64,000 nucleotides of DNA from Raineyella antarctica (GTDB lineage Bacteria; Actinomycetota; Actinomycetes; Propionibacteriales; Propionibacteriaceae), in the NCBI RefSeq assembly GCF_900092135.1, contig NZ_FMYF01000004.1, positions 124,001 through 188,000 of the forward strand, given 5' to 3'. The position numbers and the translations under genes were made by a program. Numbering within the stretch: position 1 is the stretch's first letter; the number at the start of each line of letters is the position of its first letter. This document shows, one piece after another, positions 51,591-62,700 of this stretch. A model generated the notes under the pieces. The model searched no databases. It saw nothing but the letters and a program-made list of their open reading frames with translations, and had not been told where the DNA came from.

Positions 51591-52409
51591 TCAAGAGCCC
51601 TTCGGCCAGTCCTCCGGGGTTGGCTGATCCGGGTCCTCGACCTTGTCGGAATGGTCGGTCCAGCGGTCCTTGGGCCGGTAGCCCAACTCCAGCATGGTGT
51701 TGGTGATGTCCCAGCGCCGGTTCGGGTTGTCCGAGACCGCGTAGTACAGGCCGAACCGCACCTTCGCCTCGATCGCGCAGCGTACGACCTGTTCGGTGTC
51801 GTCCTCGCTGAGCCACATGGCGCGCAGCACGTCCTTGTCCGGGCCCTCGTCGGGATCCGCGATCGACCAGCCGATGCGCAGCGCGATGAAGTCGATGCCG
51901 TACTCGTCGTGGTAATAGCGGCCGATCGCCTCGCCGAACACCTTCGACAACCCGTAGAACGAGTCAGGGCGGGGCGGGGTCGTCGAGTACACCGGCCACT
52001 CCCCCAGCCTGTCGTACATGCCGAACGCATGGTTGGACGAGGCGTAGACGAAGCGGCGCACGCCCTTGGCGCGGGCGGCTTCGAGCACGTTGCGCATCCC
52101 AATGATGTTGGCGTCCAGCACGTCCTGCCAACTGGCCTCTGGGGACGATGCGCCGGCCAAATGGACCACGGTGTCCACGCCGTCCATCAGGGCCTCGATC
52201 GCCGGGTAGTCGTCCAGTTCGGCCCGGCGCAGCCGCTTCGCCATCTCCTCGGAATGCGTGTGCCGACCGTGCAGCACCAGGTCGTAGTCCGCGTCGAGCC
52301 GCTCGAACAGCAGCGATCCGATACCTCCGGTGGCCCCGGTGATCAGCACTCGGCGCCTGGGATCCGTCGGCGGCTTCAGGTCATGGGGGTCCTGCGGTGT
52401 GACAGCCAT
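51591..52409 (-). CDS. NAD-dependent epimerase/dehydratase, uronate-dehydrogenase-like
   Basis: 272 residues, extended SDR. VLITGATGGIGSLL is the NAD site; FVYASSNHAFGMYDR and RPDSFYGLSKVFGEAIGRYYHD hold the catalytic Tyr-Lys pair, and LRIGWSIADPDEGPD follows. SSNHAFG with DSFYGLSK is the wording of uronate dehydrogenase, which oxidises glucuronate or galacturonate with NAD. No other uronate genes are nearby, so the name is provisional. GAGGAAA lies ahead of ATG 52409. Confidence 0.82.
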   Translation of the reverse strand: MAVTPQDPHDLKPPTDPRRRVLITGATGGIGSLLFERLDADYDLVLHGRHTHSEEMAKRLRRAELDDYPAIEALMDGVDTVVHLAGASSPEASWQDVLDANIIGMRNVLEAARAKGVRRFVYASSNHAFGMYDRLGEWPVYSTTPPRPDSFYGLSKVFGEAIGRYYHDEYGIDFIALRIGWSIADPDEGPDKDVLRAMWLSEDDTEQVVRCAIEAKVRFGLYYAVSDNPNRRWDITNTMLELGYRPKDRWTDHSDKVEDPDQPTPEDWPKGS

Positions 52410-52509
52410 GGTTCACCATTTCCTCTGCTCGGATGCACCACCATCCCCGTCGACGACCCGGGCGCCGGGCAGCGGCGCGCCGGGTCATCGCGGGATGTCC
52501 GGGTCGGAC

Positions 52510-53043
52510 TCAGAGTTCGTCGATCGCTTTCACGAACACGTCGAGGTCCCCCGGGTTGCGGGAGGTGACGAGCGTCCAGCCGTTGGCGTCGTCCTTGACC
52601 AGGGCCTGGTCCTGCCAGGTCGCGCCGGCATTCTCCAGATCGGTGCGGATCGAGGGGTAGGACGTCAGGTCCTTGCCCTTGGTCAGTCCATCCTCGACCA
52701 GGATCCAGCCGGCGTGGCAGATCGCGGCGATCGACCGACCGGCTCCGGCCTGGGCCTTCACGAGCCGGCGGATGCCCTCATCGGTGCGACCGTGGTCGGC
52801 ATTGAGTGCACCGCCCGGCAGGACGATCACGTCGTACGTGCCGGTGGCCTCGGCGACCGTCGTATCAGCGGGCACCTTGTCGGCCGGGTCCTTGTCGTGC
52901 TTGAGCGTCTGTACCGGATCGCCGCTGGGAGTGGCCAGCGTGACGTCGTGGCCCAGTTCCTTGAGCTTCTCCAGGGGCACGACCAGCTCGTCGCGCTCGG
53001 TGCCGTACTCGGTGGACAGGATCAGGATGTTCTTCTTGGGCAT
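52510..53043 (-). CDS. DJ-1/PfpI family protein
   Basis: 177 residues. ILILSTEYGTERDELVVPLE opens the flavodoxin-like fold; IVLPGGALNADHGRTDEGIRRLVKAQ and AAICHAGWILVEDGL place the nucleophile Cys in the family elbow, with a nearby Asp/His pair. PfpI/YhbO-like proteins act on glyoxal or as chaperones and stress proteins; protease activity is doubtful. GAAGGGA precedes ATG 53043; a 35-residue in-frame extension upstream was dropped. Confidence 0.88.
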   Translation of the reverse strand: MPKKNILILSTEYGTERDELVVPLEKLKELGHDVTLATPSGDPVQTLKHDKDPADKVPADTTVAEATGTYDVIVLPGGALNADHGRTDEGIRRLVKAQAGAGRSIAAICHAGWILVEDGLTKGKDLTSYPSIRTDLENAGATWQDQALVKDDANGWTLVTSRNPGDLDVFVKAIDEL

Positions 53044-53196
53044 CTGTCGCGGTCCCTTCACTCGGATGTGACCATCTCCGGCAGGCGGCCCCGCCGGCCC
53101 CTTCCAATCTAGCCGCAGCAGCCCGATCAGCAAGGGAAATGTCGACACATCGCCAGCGAATCAGCCACACGGGAGGCGTACGGCTCCGAGGCCCCC

Positions 53197-53212
53197 GTTC
53201 CGCGTACGGAAC
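53197..53212. promoter_or_regulatory. Palindrome GTTCCG-CGTA-CGGAAC
   Basis: Perfect 6-base arms around CGTA in the 237-base gap between the PfpI and hemerythrin genes (both on the minus strand). Position upstream of the PfpI start suggests an operator; identity unknown. Confidence 0.3.
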
Positions 53213-53280
53213 CAGACCGCGCCGCACTCGCAGCGCAACAGCGTCACGGTGGCTGGCTGTTGGCACCGCCGTGCGGTCGC

Positions 53281-53739
53281 TCAGACCGCGCGGGCGCAGG
53301 TCCAGCCGTACGGCATCGTCCCTGAGGCAAGGAAGTCCTTGATGACAGTGGCGTCATAGGAGGACAGTGCCCTGTTCGCCACCGGATAGACGATCGGCTC
53401 CTCCTTGGCGTTGTGGTTCTCCAGCAGGGTGGTCAGGGCCTCCAGGTCGCCGGTGACGTCGGCGCCGGCCGAGCCGTCGGTGATCGCGGTCTGGAGCGCA
53501 TCCAGCACGGACCAGATCTCGCCGTGCTCGCGCTCCATCACCATGATGGGCATGACGAGGCCAGCCTCCCGCAGCTGGGGGAACATCATCGCCTCCTCCA
53601 CGTAGATGTGGCGACGCAACAGGTCCATCGAAGCCCGGAATGCCTCGTCAGGCATCTCGCCGTTGCCGAAGCGCACGATGTCCTCGTCGATGCTGCGGTG
53701 TTCTGCCTCGAGGATCGCCCCGACCGTCTGCTCGTCCAT
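53281..53739 (-). CDS. Hemerythrin-domain protein
   Basis: 152 residues, four-helix bundle. Iron ligands appear in EAEHRSIDEDI (His14), LRRHIYVEEAMMFP (His/Glu), MEREHGEIWSVLDAL (His) and LENHNAKEEPIVYP (His/Glu), which is the full HxxxE pattern of hemerythrins. It could sense or carry oxygen or handle iron or nitric oxide. GGAGGTTGGCAG before ATG 53739 fixes the start. Confidence 0.9.
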   Translation of the reverse strand: MDEQTVGAILEAEHRSIDEDIVRFGNGEMPDEAFRASMDLLRRHIYVEEAMMFPQLREAGLVMPIMVMEREHGEIWSVLDALQTAITDGSAGADVTGDLEALTTLLENHNAKEEPIVYPVANRALSSYDATVIKDFLASGTMPYGWTCARAV

Positions 53740-53774
53740 CTGCCAACCTCCATGGGGTGCGGCTGTTCGTGTGC

Positions 53775-54081
53775 TCATCGTGTCACGCCCCCGAGCACTC
53801 CGGTCTCCGGCAGCGTCCGCAGCCCCGGAGTGGCGGCGACGTCCTGGCGTACGCTGCCGAGCACCACCTCCCCCTCGGGCGCGTACCCGCGGCCAGTGAC
53901 CTCGTACCACTCCCCCCCCCCGGCAGCCACAGGCGCGGCACGGTCTGCTCGATCTGGGGCCGGGTGCCCGTTGTGTCCGGGCAGATCACGGTGGTGCAGC
54001 CCAGCGTGCCCACCGACAATTTCTCCACCAGGGCGTTCTGCCGGCGCCATCCGCTGCACGGCCAGCGTGAGTGACAGCGTC
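53775..54081 (-). pseudogene. Decayed internal fragment of a P-type ATPase gene
   Basis: Translated in shifting frames, this segment matches residues around the phosphorylation site of the full P-type ATPase gene at 57.3-59.5 kb: TLGCTTVIC, then PDTTGT where an active enzyme has SDKTGT, then [14 protein letters not shown] and VRQDVAATPGLR. A run of ten Cs near 53914 puts the two parts out of frame. The flanking ends are unrelated. It is a remnant of a paralogous copy, not a functional gene; the phospho-Asp box is damaged. Confidence 0.85.
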
Positions 54082-54125
54082 CCGTGGGAGCCAGTGGTGA
54101 GCGTCGGATGGGGCGAGGGAAGAGG

Positions 54126-54650
54126 TCAGTCCAGGTCGATCCAGTAGCGCCGGTACGGCCGCCCGGCCAGCCCGGGCACCACGTCCTGGAACACTCCCCC
54201 CGCGCCCTCGATGGTTCGCCGCGAGCCGATGTTGTCCACGTCGCAGGACACCATCACGCGCCCCAACCCCCGCTCCCGGGCGATGTCGAGGATGCCTGCC
54301 ATCGCGAAGCGGGCCAGTCCGCGCCGACGCGCCGAGGGCCGGACTCCATACCCCACGTGCCCGCCGACCGCAGCCAGGAACTCGTTGAGCTCGTGGCGCA
54401 ACTGCACCGATCCGAGCACCGCATCGTCCTCGACGATCCACCGAGTGGTGGAGGTGACGAAGGACGGCTTGCGGGGGACGGTCTCCTCGGCCAGCAGCGT
54501 ACGAACCCAGGTGGCGAACCCGTCCGGAGTGCTGACGTCGTCCTCGGGCTCCAAGCTGAAGCCGTGCATCAGGCCCTCACCCCACTCCTCCACCAGCTCG
54601 AGGAAGGAGGCGTGGAATCGGATGTCGGGCTCGACGAGCACTGGTGCCAT
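54126..54650 (-). CDS. GNAT-family N-acetyltransferase
   Basis: 174 residues. VGYGVRPSARRRGLARFAM is the acetyl-CoA-binding motif A (RxxGxA), preceded by VLGSVQLRHELNEFL and followed by VMVSCDVDNIGSRRTIEGAGG, as in the YjdJ-like predicted acetyltransferases. Substrate unknown. ATG 54650 has AGGGGA about 13 bases upstream. It lies 45 bases from the ATPase remnant. Confidence 0.85.
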   Translation of the reverse strand: MAPVLVEPDIRFHASFLELVEEWGEGLMHGFSLEPEDDVSTPDGFATWVRTLLAEETVPRKPSFVTSTTRWIVEDDAVLGSVQLRHELNEFLAAVGGHVGYGVRPSARRRGLARFAMAGILDIARERGLGRVMVSCDVDNIGSRRTIEGAGGVFQDVVPGLAGRPYRRYWIDLD

Positions 54651-54694
54651 CGGTGTCGGTCCCCTGTCGTCGTCGCGGATTGCGGCGCTCCATC

Positions 54695-54772
54695 CTACCG
54701 AGCACGCCGAGCGGCGGTGAGTCCCTCGATGATCTCCTCATCCGACAGGATTCCCGGCAGGGGGATCACCAT
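54695..54772 (-). CDS. Possible short ORF or gene remnant
   Basis: 25 codons from ATG 54772 (MVIPLPGILSDEEIIEGLTA, then Arg-rich to TAG). Upstream codons in the same frame (GTKDEWDWT) also look protein-like but have no start, and a strong AAGGAGGAG site lies 35 bases before the ATG. This may be the end of a lost gene downstream of uvrA2. Function unknown. Confidence 0.25.
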   Translation of the reverse strand: MVIPLPGILSDEEIIEGLTAARRAR

Positions 54773-54844
54773 CGTCCAGTCCCACTCGTCCTTAGTGCCG
54801 TCTCCTCCTTGGCGTGAGCAGTGCGCGGCCGTCGTGGATCCCGG

Positions 54845-57226
54845 TCAGGCGCCCACGTACGCCGCCAGGTGCTGGCCGGTGAGGGTGGACCGGGCCGCGA
54901 CCAGGTCGGCCGGGGTGCCCTCGAAGACCACCCGGCCGCCGTCGTGGCCGGCACCCGGTCCCAGGTCGATGATCCAGTCCGCATGCGCCATCACGGCCTG
55001 GTGGTGCTCGACCACGATGACCGACTTGCCCGAGTCCACGAGCCGGTCCAGCAGGGCCAGCAGTTGTTCGACGTCGGCCAGGTGCAGCCCGTTCGTCGGC
55101 TCGTCCAGCACGTAGATGCCGCCCTTGTCGCCCAGGTGGGTGGCCAGCTTCAGCCGCTGGCGCTCGCCACCGGAGAGCGTGGTCAGCGGCTGGCCGATCG
55201 TCAGGTAGCCGAGCCCGACGTCGGCCAGGCGCTGCAGGATGGTGTGGGCCGCCGGGGTACGCGACTCCCCCACCCCGAAGAATTCGAGCGCCTCGTCGAC
55301 CGGCATCGCCAGCACCTCGCTGATGTCGCGACCGCTCAGGTGGTACTCCAGCACTGCCGGCTCGTACCGCTTGCCCTCGCACACCTCGCAGGTGGTGGAG
55401 ACGGTCGCCATGAACCCGAGTTCGGTGTACGTGACGCCGGCGCCGTTGCAGTTCGGACAGGCTCCCTCGGAGTTGGAGCTGAACAGGGCCGGCTTGACAC
55501 CGTTGGCCTTGGCGAAGGCCTTGCGGATCGGCTCGAGCAGCCCGGTGTAGGTGGCCGGATTGCTGCGCCGTGACCCCCGGATGGCGCCCTGGTCGATCGC
55601 CACCACCTCCGCGCCGACGGGCAGCGAGTCGTGCACCAGGGAACTCTTGCCGGACCCCGCCACGCCGGTGACCACCGTCAGCACCCCCAGCGGGATGTCG
55701 ACGTCGACGTCGCGCAGGTTGTGGGCGCTGGCGCCGCGAATCTCCAGCGCCCCGGTGGCCGTACGGACCGAACGCTTCAGCGCGGCCCGGTCGTCGAGGT
55801 GCCGACCGGTCAGGGTGTCGCTCCCCCGCAGCTGCGCCACCGTCCCCTCGAAGCAGATCTCGCCGCCCGCGCTGCCGGCTCCGGGCCCCAGGTCGACCAC
55901 GTGGTCGGCGATCTCGATCATCTCCGGCTTGTGCTCGATGACGAGCACGGTGTTGCCCTTGTCCCGCAGTTCGAGCAGCAGCGTGTTCATCCGGGCGATG
56001 TCGTGCGGGTGCAGGCCGATGCTGGGCTCGTCGAAGACGTACGTGACGTCGGTGAGCGAGGAGCCCAGGTGCCGGATCATCTTGGTCCGCTGCGCCTCAC
56101 CGCCCGACAGGGTGCCGGAGGGCCGGTCCAGCGACAGGTAGCCCAGCCCGATCGCGACGAAGGAGTCCAGGACGTGCTGCAGCCCGGCGACCAGCGGCCG
56201 CACCGACGGCTCGTCGAGGTCCCGCAGCCACTCGGCCAGGTCGGTGACCTGCATCGAGCAGGCCTCGGCGATGTTGAGGCCCTTGATCCGGGAGGAGCGC
56301 GCGGCCTCGCTGAGCCGGGTGCCGCCGCAGTCCGGGCAGACGATGAACGTCACCGCCCGGTCGACGAACTCGCGGATGTGCGGCTGCATCGACTCCCTGT
56401 CCTTGGACAGCATCGACTTCTGGATCCGCAGGACCAGGCCCTCGTAGGTGGAGTTGATCCCCCGGAACTTCATCCTGGTCGGCTCGCGGTACAGGAAGTC
56501 GTACCGCTCCTTCTCCGTGTAGTCCCGGATCGGCTTGGCCGGGTCGAGGAGGCCGGACTCGGAGTAGAAGCGGACGTTCCAGCCGCCCGCGTTGTAGCCC
56601 GGGATGGTCAGCGCGCCCTCGTCGAGCGACTTGGTGTCGTCGAACAGTTGGGTGAGGTCGAAGTCGGTGACGTTGCCCATCCCCTCGCAGCGCGGGCACA
56701 TGCCGCCCTGGATGCTGAAGGTGCGCTTCACGGCCTTCTGGTGCTGTCCCTTCTGGACGGTCATCGCGCCGCTGGCCGATACCGAGGGGATATTGAAGGA
56801 GTACGCCCGGGGTGAGCCGAGTCGCGGCTCGGCGATCCGGCTGAACAGCAGCCGCAGCACCGCCACGGCGTCGGTCGCGGTCCCCACCGTGGAGCGGGGA
56901 TTGCCGCCCATCCGCTCCTGGTCGACGATCAGTGCCGGGGTGAGACCCTCCAGCAGGTCGACGTCCGGGCGGGCCATCGTTGGCATGAAGCCCTGCACGA
57001 AGGTGCTGTAGGTCTCGTTGATCATCCGCTGGGACTCCGCGGCGATCGTGGCGAAGACCAGCGAACTCTTCCCCGAGCCGGAGACCCCGGTGAAGACGGT
57101 CAGCCGTCGCTTCGGGATCTCCAGGCTGATGTCCTTGAGGTTGTTCTCGCGGGCGCCCTGGACGCGGATCCGGTCATGGCTGTCGGCGAGGAAGGGTTGG
57201 GGCTCCAGGCTCGGGGCTGTGCTCAT
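54845..57226 (-). CDS. Class II UvrA-like ABC ATPase (UvrA2)
   Basis: 793 residues. Two ABC modules: Walker A sites [10 protein letters not shown] (near 50) and [10 protein letters not shown] (near 520), two LSGG signatures ([12 protein letters not shown] and [12 protein letters not shown]), and zinc-finger cysteines in [22 protein letters not shown] and CEVCEGKR. It is much shorter than UvrA (about 950), and the UvrB-binding insertion after the first Walker A is missing, so this is a class II UvrA of the DrrC-like type linked to drug resistance or special lesions. GGAGAGAAGACCG precedes ATG 57226. Confidence 0.9.
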   Translation of the reverse strand: MSTAPSLEPQPFLADSHDRIRVQGARENNLKDISLEIPKRRLTVFTGVSGSGKSSLVFATIAAESQRMINETYSTFVQGFMPTMARPDVDLLEGLTPALIVDQERMGGNPRSTVGTATDAVAVLRLLFSRIAEPRLGSPRAYSFNIPSVSASGAMTVQKGQHQKAVKRTFSIQGGMCPRCEGMGNVTDFDLTQLFDDTKSLDEGALTIPGYNAGGWNVRFYSESGLLDPAKPIRDYTEKERYDFLYREPTRMKFRGINSTYEGLVLRIQKSMLSKDRESMQPHIREFVDRAVTFIVCPDCGGTRLSEAARSSRIKGLNIAEACSMQVTDLAEWLRDLDEPSVRPLVAGLQHVLDSFVAIGLGYLSLDRPSGTLSGGEAQRTKMIRHLGSSLTDVTYVFDEPSIGLHPHDIARMNTLLLELRDKGNTVLVIEHKPEMIEIADHVVDLGPGAGSAGGEICFEGTVAQLRGSDTLTGRHLDDRAALKRSVRTATGALEIRGASAHNLRDVDVDIPLGVLTVVTGVAGSGKSSLVHDSLPVGAEVVAIDQGAIRGSRRSNPATYTGLLEPIRKAFAKANGVKPALFSSNSEGACPNCNGAGVTYTELGFMATVSTTCEVCEGKRYEPAVLEYHLSGRDISEVLAMPVDEALEFFGVGESRTPAAHTILQRLADVGLGYLTIGQPLTTLSGGERQRLKLATHLGDKGGIYVLDEPTNGLHLADVEQLLALLDRLVDSGKSVIVVEHHQAVMAHADWIIDLGPGAGHDGGRVVFEGTPADLVAARSTLTGQHLAAYVGA

Positions 57227-57253
57227 CGGTCTTCTCTCCGGTGCGTGGACGGG

Positions 57254-59530
57254 TCAGCGCACCTCGTCGGTGCCCAGGTCGATCGTCAGGATCTGCATCA
57301 CCGTCAACGGCAGCGGAACGACCCCCCGCGAGACCAGGAACACCACGGACGGCGCCGCCTCGGCCATGTTGCTGGTCAGGATGTAGGTCAGGAACTTGCG
57401 GATGTTCTCGTAGACGCCGCGACCCTCGTCGATCGCCCGCACGATCGACCCGAAGTGGTCATCGGTGAGGACCATGTCCGCGGCTTCCTCGGACACGTCG
57501 GTGCCGGTGCGGCCCATCGCGATGCCGATGTCGGCCTTCTTCAACGCGGGCGCGTCGTTCACCCCGTCGCCGGTGACCGCGACGATCTCCCCCATCGCCT
57601 GCAGCGCCTCGACGACCCGGAACTTCTGCTCCGGGGCGACCCGGGCGAAGATCGCCTCACCGCGCAGTGCCTCGGTCAGCTCTGCATCGGACATCCGCTC
57701 CAGCTCCGGACCCGGGATGATCCGCGGATCGTCCCCGCGCACGATGCCGATGCTGCGGGCTATCGACTCGGCCGTCAGTCCGTAGTCCCCGGTGATCATG
57801 ATGATCCGGATGCTGGCCCGATGACAGGTCGCGACCGCCTCCGAGACCCCCTCGCGCGGTGGATCCTCCATCGCGACCAGCCCGAGGAAGGTGAGCTCCC
57901 GCTCGGCCTCCTCGGTGGTCAGGCCGGTCGGGTCCACTCCCGCCTCGACGGTACGGATCGCCACGGCCAGTACCCGTAGACCGTTCCGGGCGAAGTCGTC
58001 GTTCACCGCGGCGATGTCACGGCGGTCCTGGTCGCTCATCTCCTCCCGTATCCCTTGGCGGATGATCCCGCTGCACAGCTGCGGCACCTCCTGCGGAGCA
58101 CCCTTGACGTACGCGATGTTGCGGCCGTCGACCCGGTGGACGGCCGTCATGCGCTTGCGGCGGGAGTCGAACGGAAGTTCCTTCACCCGGGGACGGTCCC
58201 GGTGCAACGCGTCGACGTCGAGACCGCCCTTCGACGCCACGACGAGCAGGCACGCCTCGGTGGGGTCGCCTTGCACGCTCCACTCCTGCTCCCCCGTCGC
58301 CGGCTCGTGCACCGTGCTGTTGTTGCACAGGCTGATCGTCTCTAGCAGCGCGCGCAATCCGGGGTTGCTGGCGACGTCCTGGCGTACGCCGTCGAGCAGG
58401 ACCTGGCCCTCGGGCGCGTACCCCCGCCCGGTCACCTCGTAGGACTCCCCCGGCAGCCACAGCCGCAACACCGTCATCTCGTTCTGGGTCAGGGTGCCGG
58501 TCTTGTCGGAGCAGATCACCGTGGTGCAGCCCAGCGTCTCCACCGACGAGAGCTTCTTGACCAGCGCGTTCTGCTTGGCCATCCGCTGGACGGCCAGGGC
58601 CAGGGACAGCGTCACCGTCGGCAGCAGGCCCTCGGGGATGAAGGCCACGATCATGCCCAGGCCGAAGACGAACGAGCGGCCCCAAGGCTCGCCCACGAAC
58701 AGGACGGCCACCAGCACAAAGAACGCCCCCAGCGCCAGCGCGAGGACCGACAACTGGCGGGTCAGGCGGCCGAGCTCCTTCTGGAGCGGGCTGGGCTCGT
58801 CGTGCACCGACTGGGTCAGGTCGGCGATCCGGCCGAACTCGGTGTGCATGCCGGTGGACGTGACCACCACCCGGCCATCACCGCTGGACACGGTGGTGCC
58901 GGCGTAGACCATGTTCGTCAGCTGCGCCATCGGCAGGTCCTCGTCGATGGACCGGGCGTTCTTGTGGACCGGGCGCGACTCCCCACTGAGCGTGGACTGG
59001 TCGACCTGCAGGTCGTTGGCCTCGACCACTCGGGCATCGGCACTGATCCGGTCGCCCTCGGTGACCAGCACCAGGTCCCCCGGCACCAACTCCTCGCTCG
59101 GGACCTGGCAGACATCACCGTCGCGTACGACGGTCGCGCAGCTGGTCAGCATCTTCTTGAGTTCCTCGGTGGCCCGCTCGGCGCGGTACTCCTGCCAGAA
59201 ACCGAACACGCCGTTGATGACGTTGACCGCGAAGACGGCGACACCGATCTCGACGATGCCGGCCACCAGGGCGATGAGTCCCGCGACCCACAGCAGGATC
59301 GCCATCGGGCTGGTGAACTCCGACAGGAAGGTCAGGATGACCGGCCGCTGCTTCTGCTCGCGCAGCACATTGGGGCCGTAGTGGGCCAGCAGCTCGCGTG
59401 CACGGTCCGGGGCGAGACCACGCTCATCGGAGCCGAGCAGCTCCAGGACCTTGTGCGCCTCGAGACGGTGCACCCCTGCCCCGGGCAGCTCGGAGGCTGT
59501 GGCGGTGGCCGATCCCCTGGCTGTGGTCAT
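57254..59530 (-). CDS. P-type cation ATPase, truncated after TM6
   Basis: 758 residues. All catalytic motifs are present: TLSGESRPV (actuator), [34 protein letters not shown] (phosphorylation Asp), [22 protein letters not shown]-type hinge (seen as [15 protein letters not shown]). The Na,K/Ca-ATPase-like P2 group is indicated by [14 protein letters not shown]. However, the protein stops at [11 protein letters not shown], right after membrane helix 6, whereas P2 pumps have four more helices. The stop is followed within 28 bases by the uvrA2 start, so the 3' end has been lost. ATG 59530 is chosen as start. Confidence 0.85.
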   Translation of the reverse strand: MTTARGSATATASELPGAGVHRLEAHKVLELLGSDERGLAPDRARELLAHYGPNVLREQKQRPVILTFLSEFTSPMAILLWVAGLIALVAGIVEIGVAVFAVNVINGVFGFWQEYRAERATEELKKMLTSCATVVRDGDVCQVPSEELVPGDLVLVTEGDRISADARVVEANDLQVDQSTLSGESRPVHKNARSIDEDLPMAQLTNMVYAGTTVSSGDGRVVVTSTGMHTEFGRIADLTQSVHDEPSPLQKELGRLTRQLSVLALALGAFFVLVAVLFVGEPWGRSFVFGLGMIVAFIPEGLLPTVTLSLALAVQRMAKQNALVKKLSSVETLGCTTVICSDKTGTLTQNEMTVLRLWLPGESYEVTGRGYAPEGQVLLDGVRQDVASNPGLRALLETISLCNNSTVHEPATGEQEWSVQGDPTEACLLVVASKGGLDVDALHRDRPRVKELPFDSRRKRMTAVHRVDGRNIAYVKGAPQEVPQLCSGIIRQGIREEMSDQDRRDIAAVNDDFARNGLRVLAVAIRTVEAGVDPTGLTTEEAERELTFLGLVAMEDPPREGVSEAVATCHRASIRIIMITGDYGLTAESIARSIGIVRGDDPRIIPGPELERMSDAELTEALRGEAIFARVAPEQKFRVVEALQAMGEIVAVTGDGVNDAPALKKADIGIAMGRTGTDVSEEAADMVLTDDHFGSIVRAIDEGRGVYENIRKFLTYILTSNMAEAAPSVVFLVSRGVVPLPLTVMQILTIDLGTDEVR

Positions 59531-59734
59531 GCTCCTCACCCCCGGACGGAGCCGCCCGCCCCGACGTCCGCAGGTACAGACCATCCCGTCTCGACACGCT
59601 AGTGCGCTCAGCTGAGACGACACGAAGAGCGTGGTTGCCCCCGGGTGGCTCGCGATCCTGTGGCGGGCGAGGGGCCCCGAGGTGTCGGACCCCTCCAGTA
59701 GCCTTGCGGCAGCCGCTCGACACAGGAGACGCCC
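59531..59734. promoter_or_regulatory. Divergent promoter region of the ATPase and lhr genes
   Basis: 204 bases. A perfect 10-bp palindrome CTCAGCTGAG lies at 59607-59616, and TAGCCT at 59699-59704 could be the lhr -10 box. Operator identity unknown. Confidence 0.4.
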
Positions 59735-62700
59735 ATGGCCAGCGACGGCGTACGCCCCGACCCGGAGTCCGTGCTGTCCCGGTTCTCCCCTGCCACCGCG
59801 GCCTGGTTCTCCGGGGCCTTCGCCTCGCCCACCCACGCGCAGGTGGGGGCCTGGGACGCCGTTTCCTCGGGACGGCACGCGCTTGTGGTCGCCCCCACCG
59901 GCTCCGGCAAGACCCTCGCCGCGTTCCTGTGGGCACTGGACAGCCTGCTGCGCGACAGCGAGGCCGCCCAGGACGGGGCACGGACCCGTACGACCCGGGT
60001 GCTGTACGTCTCCCCGCTCAAGGCCCTCGGCGTGGACGTGGAGCGCAACCTGCGCGCCCCGCTGGTCGGCATCACCGCGACCGCCCGCCGACTCGGCCTG
60101 TCTGCGCCCGAGGTCCGGGTCGGCGTACGCTCCGGCGACACCCCGCCCCAGGAGCGGCGCCGGCTGGTGAAGGATCCCCCGGACATCCTGATCACCACCC
60201 CGGAGTCACTGTTCCTGATGCTCACCTCCCAGGCCCGCTCGGCGCTGGCCGGGGTGGAGACGGTGATCATCGACGAGGTGCACGCGGTCGCGGGCACCAA
60301 GCGTGGCGCGCACCTGGCGGTCAGCCTGGAGCGGCTGGACGCCCTGCTGGCGCGGCCGGCCCAACGGATCGGGCTGTCCGCCACCGTGGAGCCGGCCGAG
60401 GAGGTCGCCCGGTTCCTGGGCGGGATCCAGCCGGTCCGCGTGGTCGCCCCACGGGCCGAGAAGTCCTGGCAGCTGACCGTCACCGTGCCTGTTCCCGACA
60501 TGACCGAACTGCCTGCCCTCGCCGAGGGCCAGCAGGAGGCTCCCCGGACCGGCCTGCAGCCGCACGCCTCGATCTGGCCGCACGTGGAGGAGCGGATCGT
60601 CGACCTGGTGGCGGCGCACCGCTCCACGATCGTCTTCGTCAACTCCCGGCGGACCGCCGAGCGCCTCACCGCCCGGCTGAACGAGATCCGACAGGAGCGC
60701 AGCCCGGACGAGGACCCCGACGAGGGGACGGAGTTCGCCCGGGCCCACCACGGATCGGTCTCGAAGGAGCAGCGGGCCCTGGTCGAGGATGGCCTGAAGA
60801 CCGGTCGGCTGCGCTGCGTGGTCGCCACCAGTTCGCTGGAACTGGGCATCGACATGGGCTCGGTGGAGCTGGTCATCCAGGTCGAGGCGCCGCCGTCGGT
60901 GGCCTCCGGGCTGCAGCGGGTGGGCCGCGCCGGCCACCAGGTGGGCGAGACCTCCGTCGGCTGGTTCTTCCCCAAGCACCGCGGCGACCTGGTGAACACC
61001 ACGGTGGTGGTGGAGCGGATGCGTGCCGGCCGGATCGAGTCCCTGGCCGTACCGGCCAATCCGCTGGACATCCTGGCCCAGCAGACGGTGGCGGCCTGTG
61101 CCCTCGACGAGATCGATGCCGAGGAGTGGTTCGACCGGGTGCGGCGCTCGGCACCGTTCGCGACCCTGCCGCACTCGGCGTACGAGTCGGTGCTGGACCT
61201 GTTGTCAGGGCGCTACCCCTCCGACGAGTTCGCCGAGCTGCGGCCTCGGCTGGTCTGGGACCGGGAGGCCGGCGTGCTGGCCGGGCGGCCCGGCGCCCAG
61301 CGCCTCGCCGTCACCTCCGGCGGCACGATCCCCGACCGAGGGCTGTTCGGGGTCTTCCTGGCCGGCTCGGAGGCCGGGTCGTCGGGCCGGACCGGTGGAC
61401 GTCGGGTCGGTGAGCTGGACGAGGAGATGGTGTACGAGTCCCGGGTCGGGGACGTGATCACCCTGGGCGCCACCTCCTGGCAGGTCCAGCAGATCACCCA
61501 CGACCGCGTGCTGGTGGTCCCGGCCTTCGGCCAGCCCGGCCGGGTCCCCTTCTGGCGAGGTGATGCGGAGGGCCGGCCGGTGCAGCTGGGCACCGCCGTG
61601 GGGGCCTTCCGCCGTGAGGTGACCGCACGAGCGGGCACCGCGACCGCCGATCAGGTCCAGGAGCGACTGGCGGCGGCCGGGCTGGACCAGTGGGCCCGCG
61701 ACAACCTCACCGCCTACCTGGCCGAACAGCAGGAGGCGACCGGCGTCCTGCCGACCGAGAAGACGCTGGTGGTGGAGCGGTTCCGTGACGAGCTGGGCGA
61801 CTGGCGGGTCGCGCTGCACTCCCCCTACGGCCTGCCGGTGCACGCCCCCTGGGCGCTCGCTGTCGCGGCACGGCTGCAGGCCCGCTACGGGATGGACGGC
61901 CAGGCCATGGCCGCCGACGATGGGATCGTGCTGCGGGTGCCGATGATGGAGGACGAGCCGCCCGGCGCCGACCTGTTCCTGTTCGACCCCGACGAGCTCG
62001 AGGAGCTGGTCACCCGCGAGGTGGGAGGGTCGGCGCTGTTCGCGTCCCGGTTCCGGGAGAACGCCGCGCGGGCGCTGCTGCTGCCGCGCCGCGACCCGGG
62101 ACGGCGCTCCCCCTTGTGGCAGCAGCGACAACGCTCGGCCCAGCTGCTGGAGGTGGCCCGCAAGTACCCACAGTTCCCGATCGTGCTGGAGACCGTGCGC
62201 GAGTGCCTGCAGGACGTCTACGACCTGCCCGCCCTCAAGGGCCTGGCCGCGCAGGTCGGCTCCCGGGCCGTCCGCCTGGTCGAGACCACCACCGCAAACC
62301 CTTCCCCGTTCGCGCAGTCGCTGCTGTTCGGCTACGTCGCCCAGTTCCTCTACGAGGGCGACTCGCCGCTGGCCGAACGTCGGGCCGCCGCGCTCTCCCT
62401 CGACCCGAGCCTGCTCAACGAGCTGCTGGGCCGGGCCGAGCTGCGCGACCTGCTCGACCCGGCGGTGATCGCGTCGGTGGAGGCGGACCTGCAGCGGCTG
62501 TCCCCGCAGCGCAGGGTCCGCGGCGCCGAGGGGCTGGCCGACGCGCTGCGGTTGCTCGGCCCGCTGACCGTCGACGAGGCGGCCGCGCGCCTGGCGGCCG
62601 AGGAGGACAACGTTCGGAGCGGTCGCGAAACTTTCGAGAATCAAGAAGAAACCAAGGAAACCTCAAAGAGTGAGGGGTTTGGGGAAAGCCGAAACCTACG

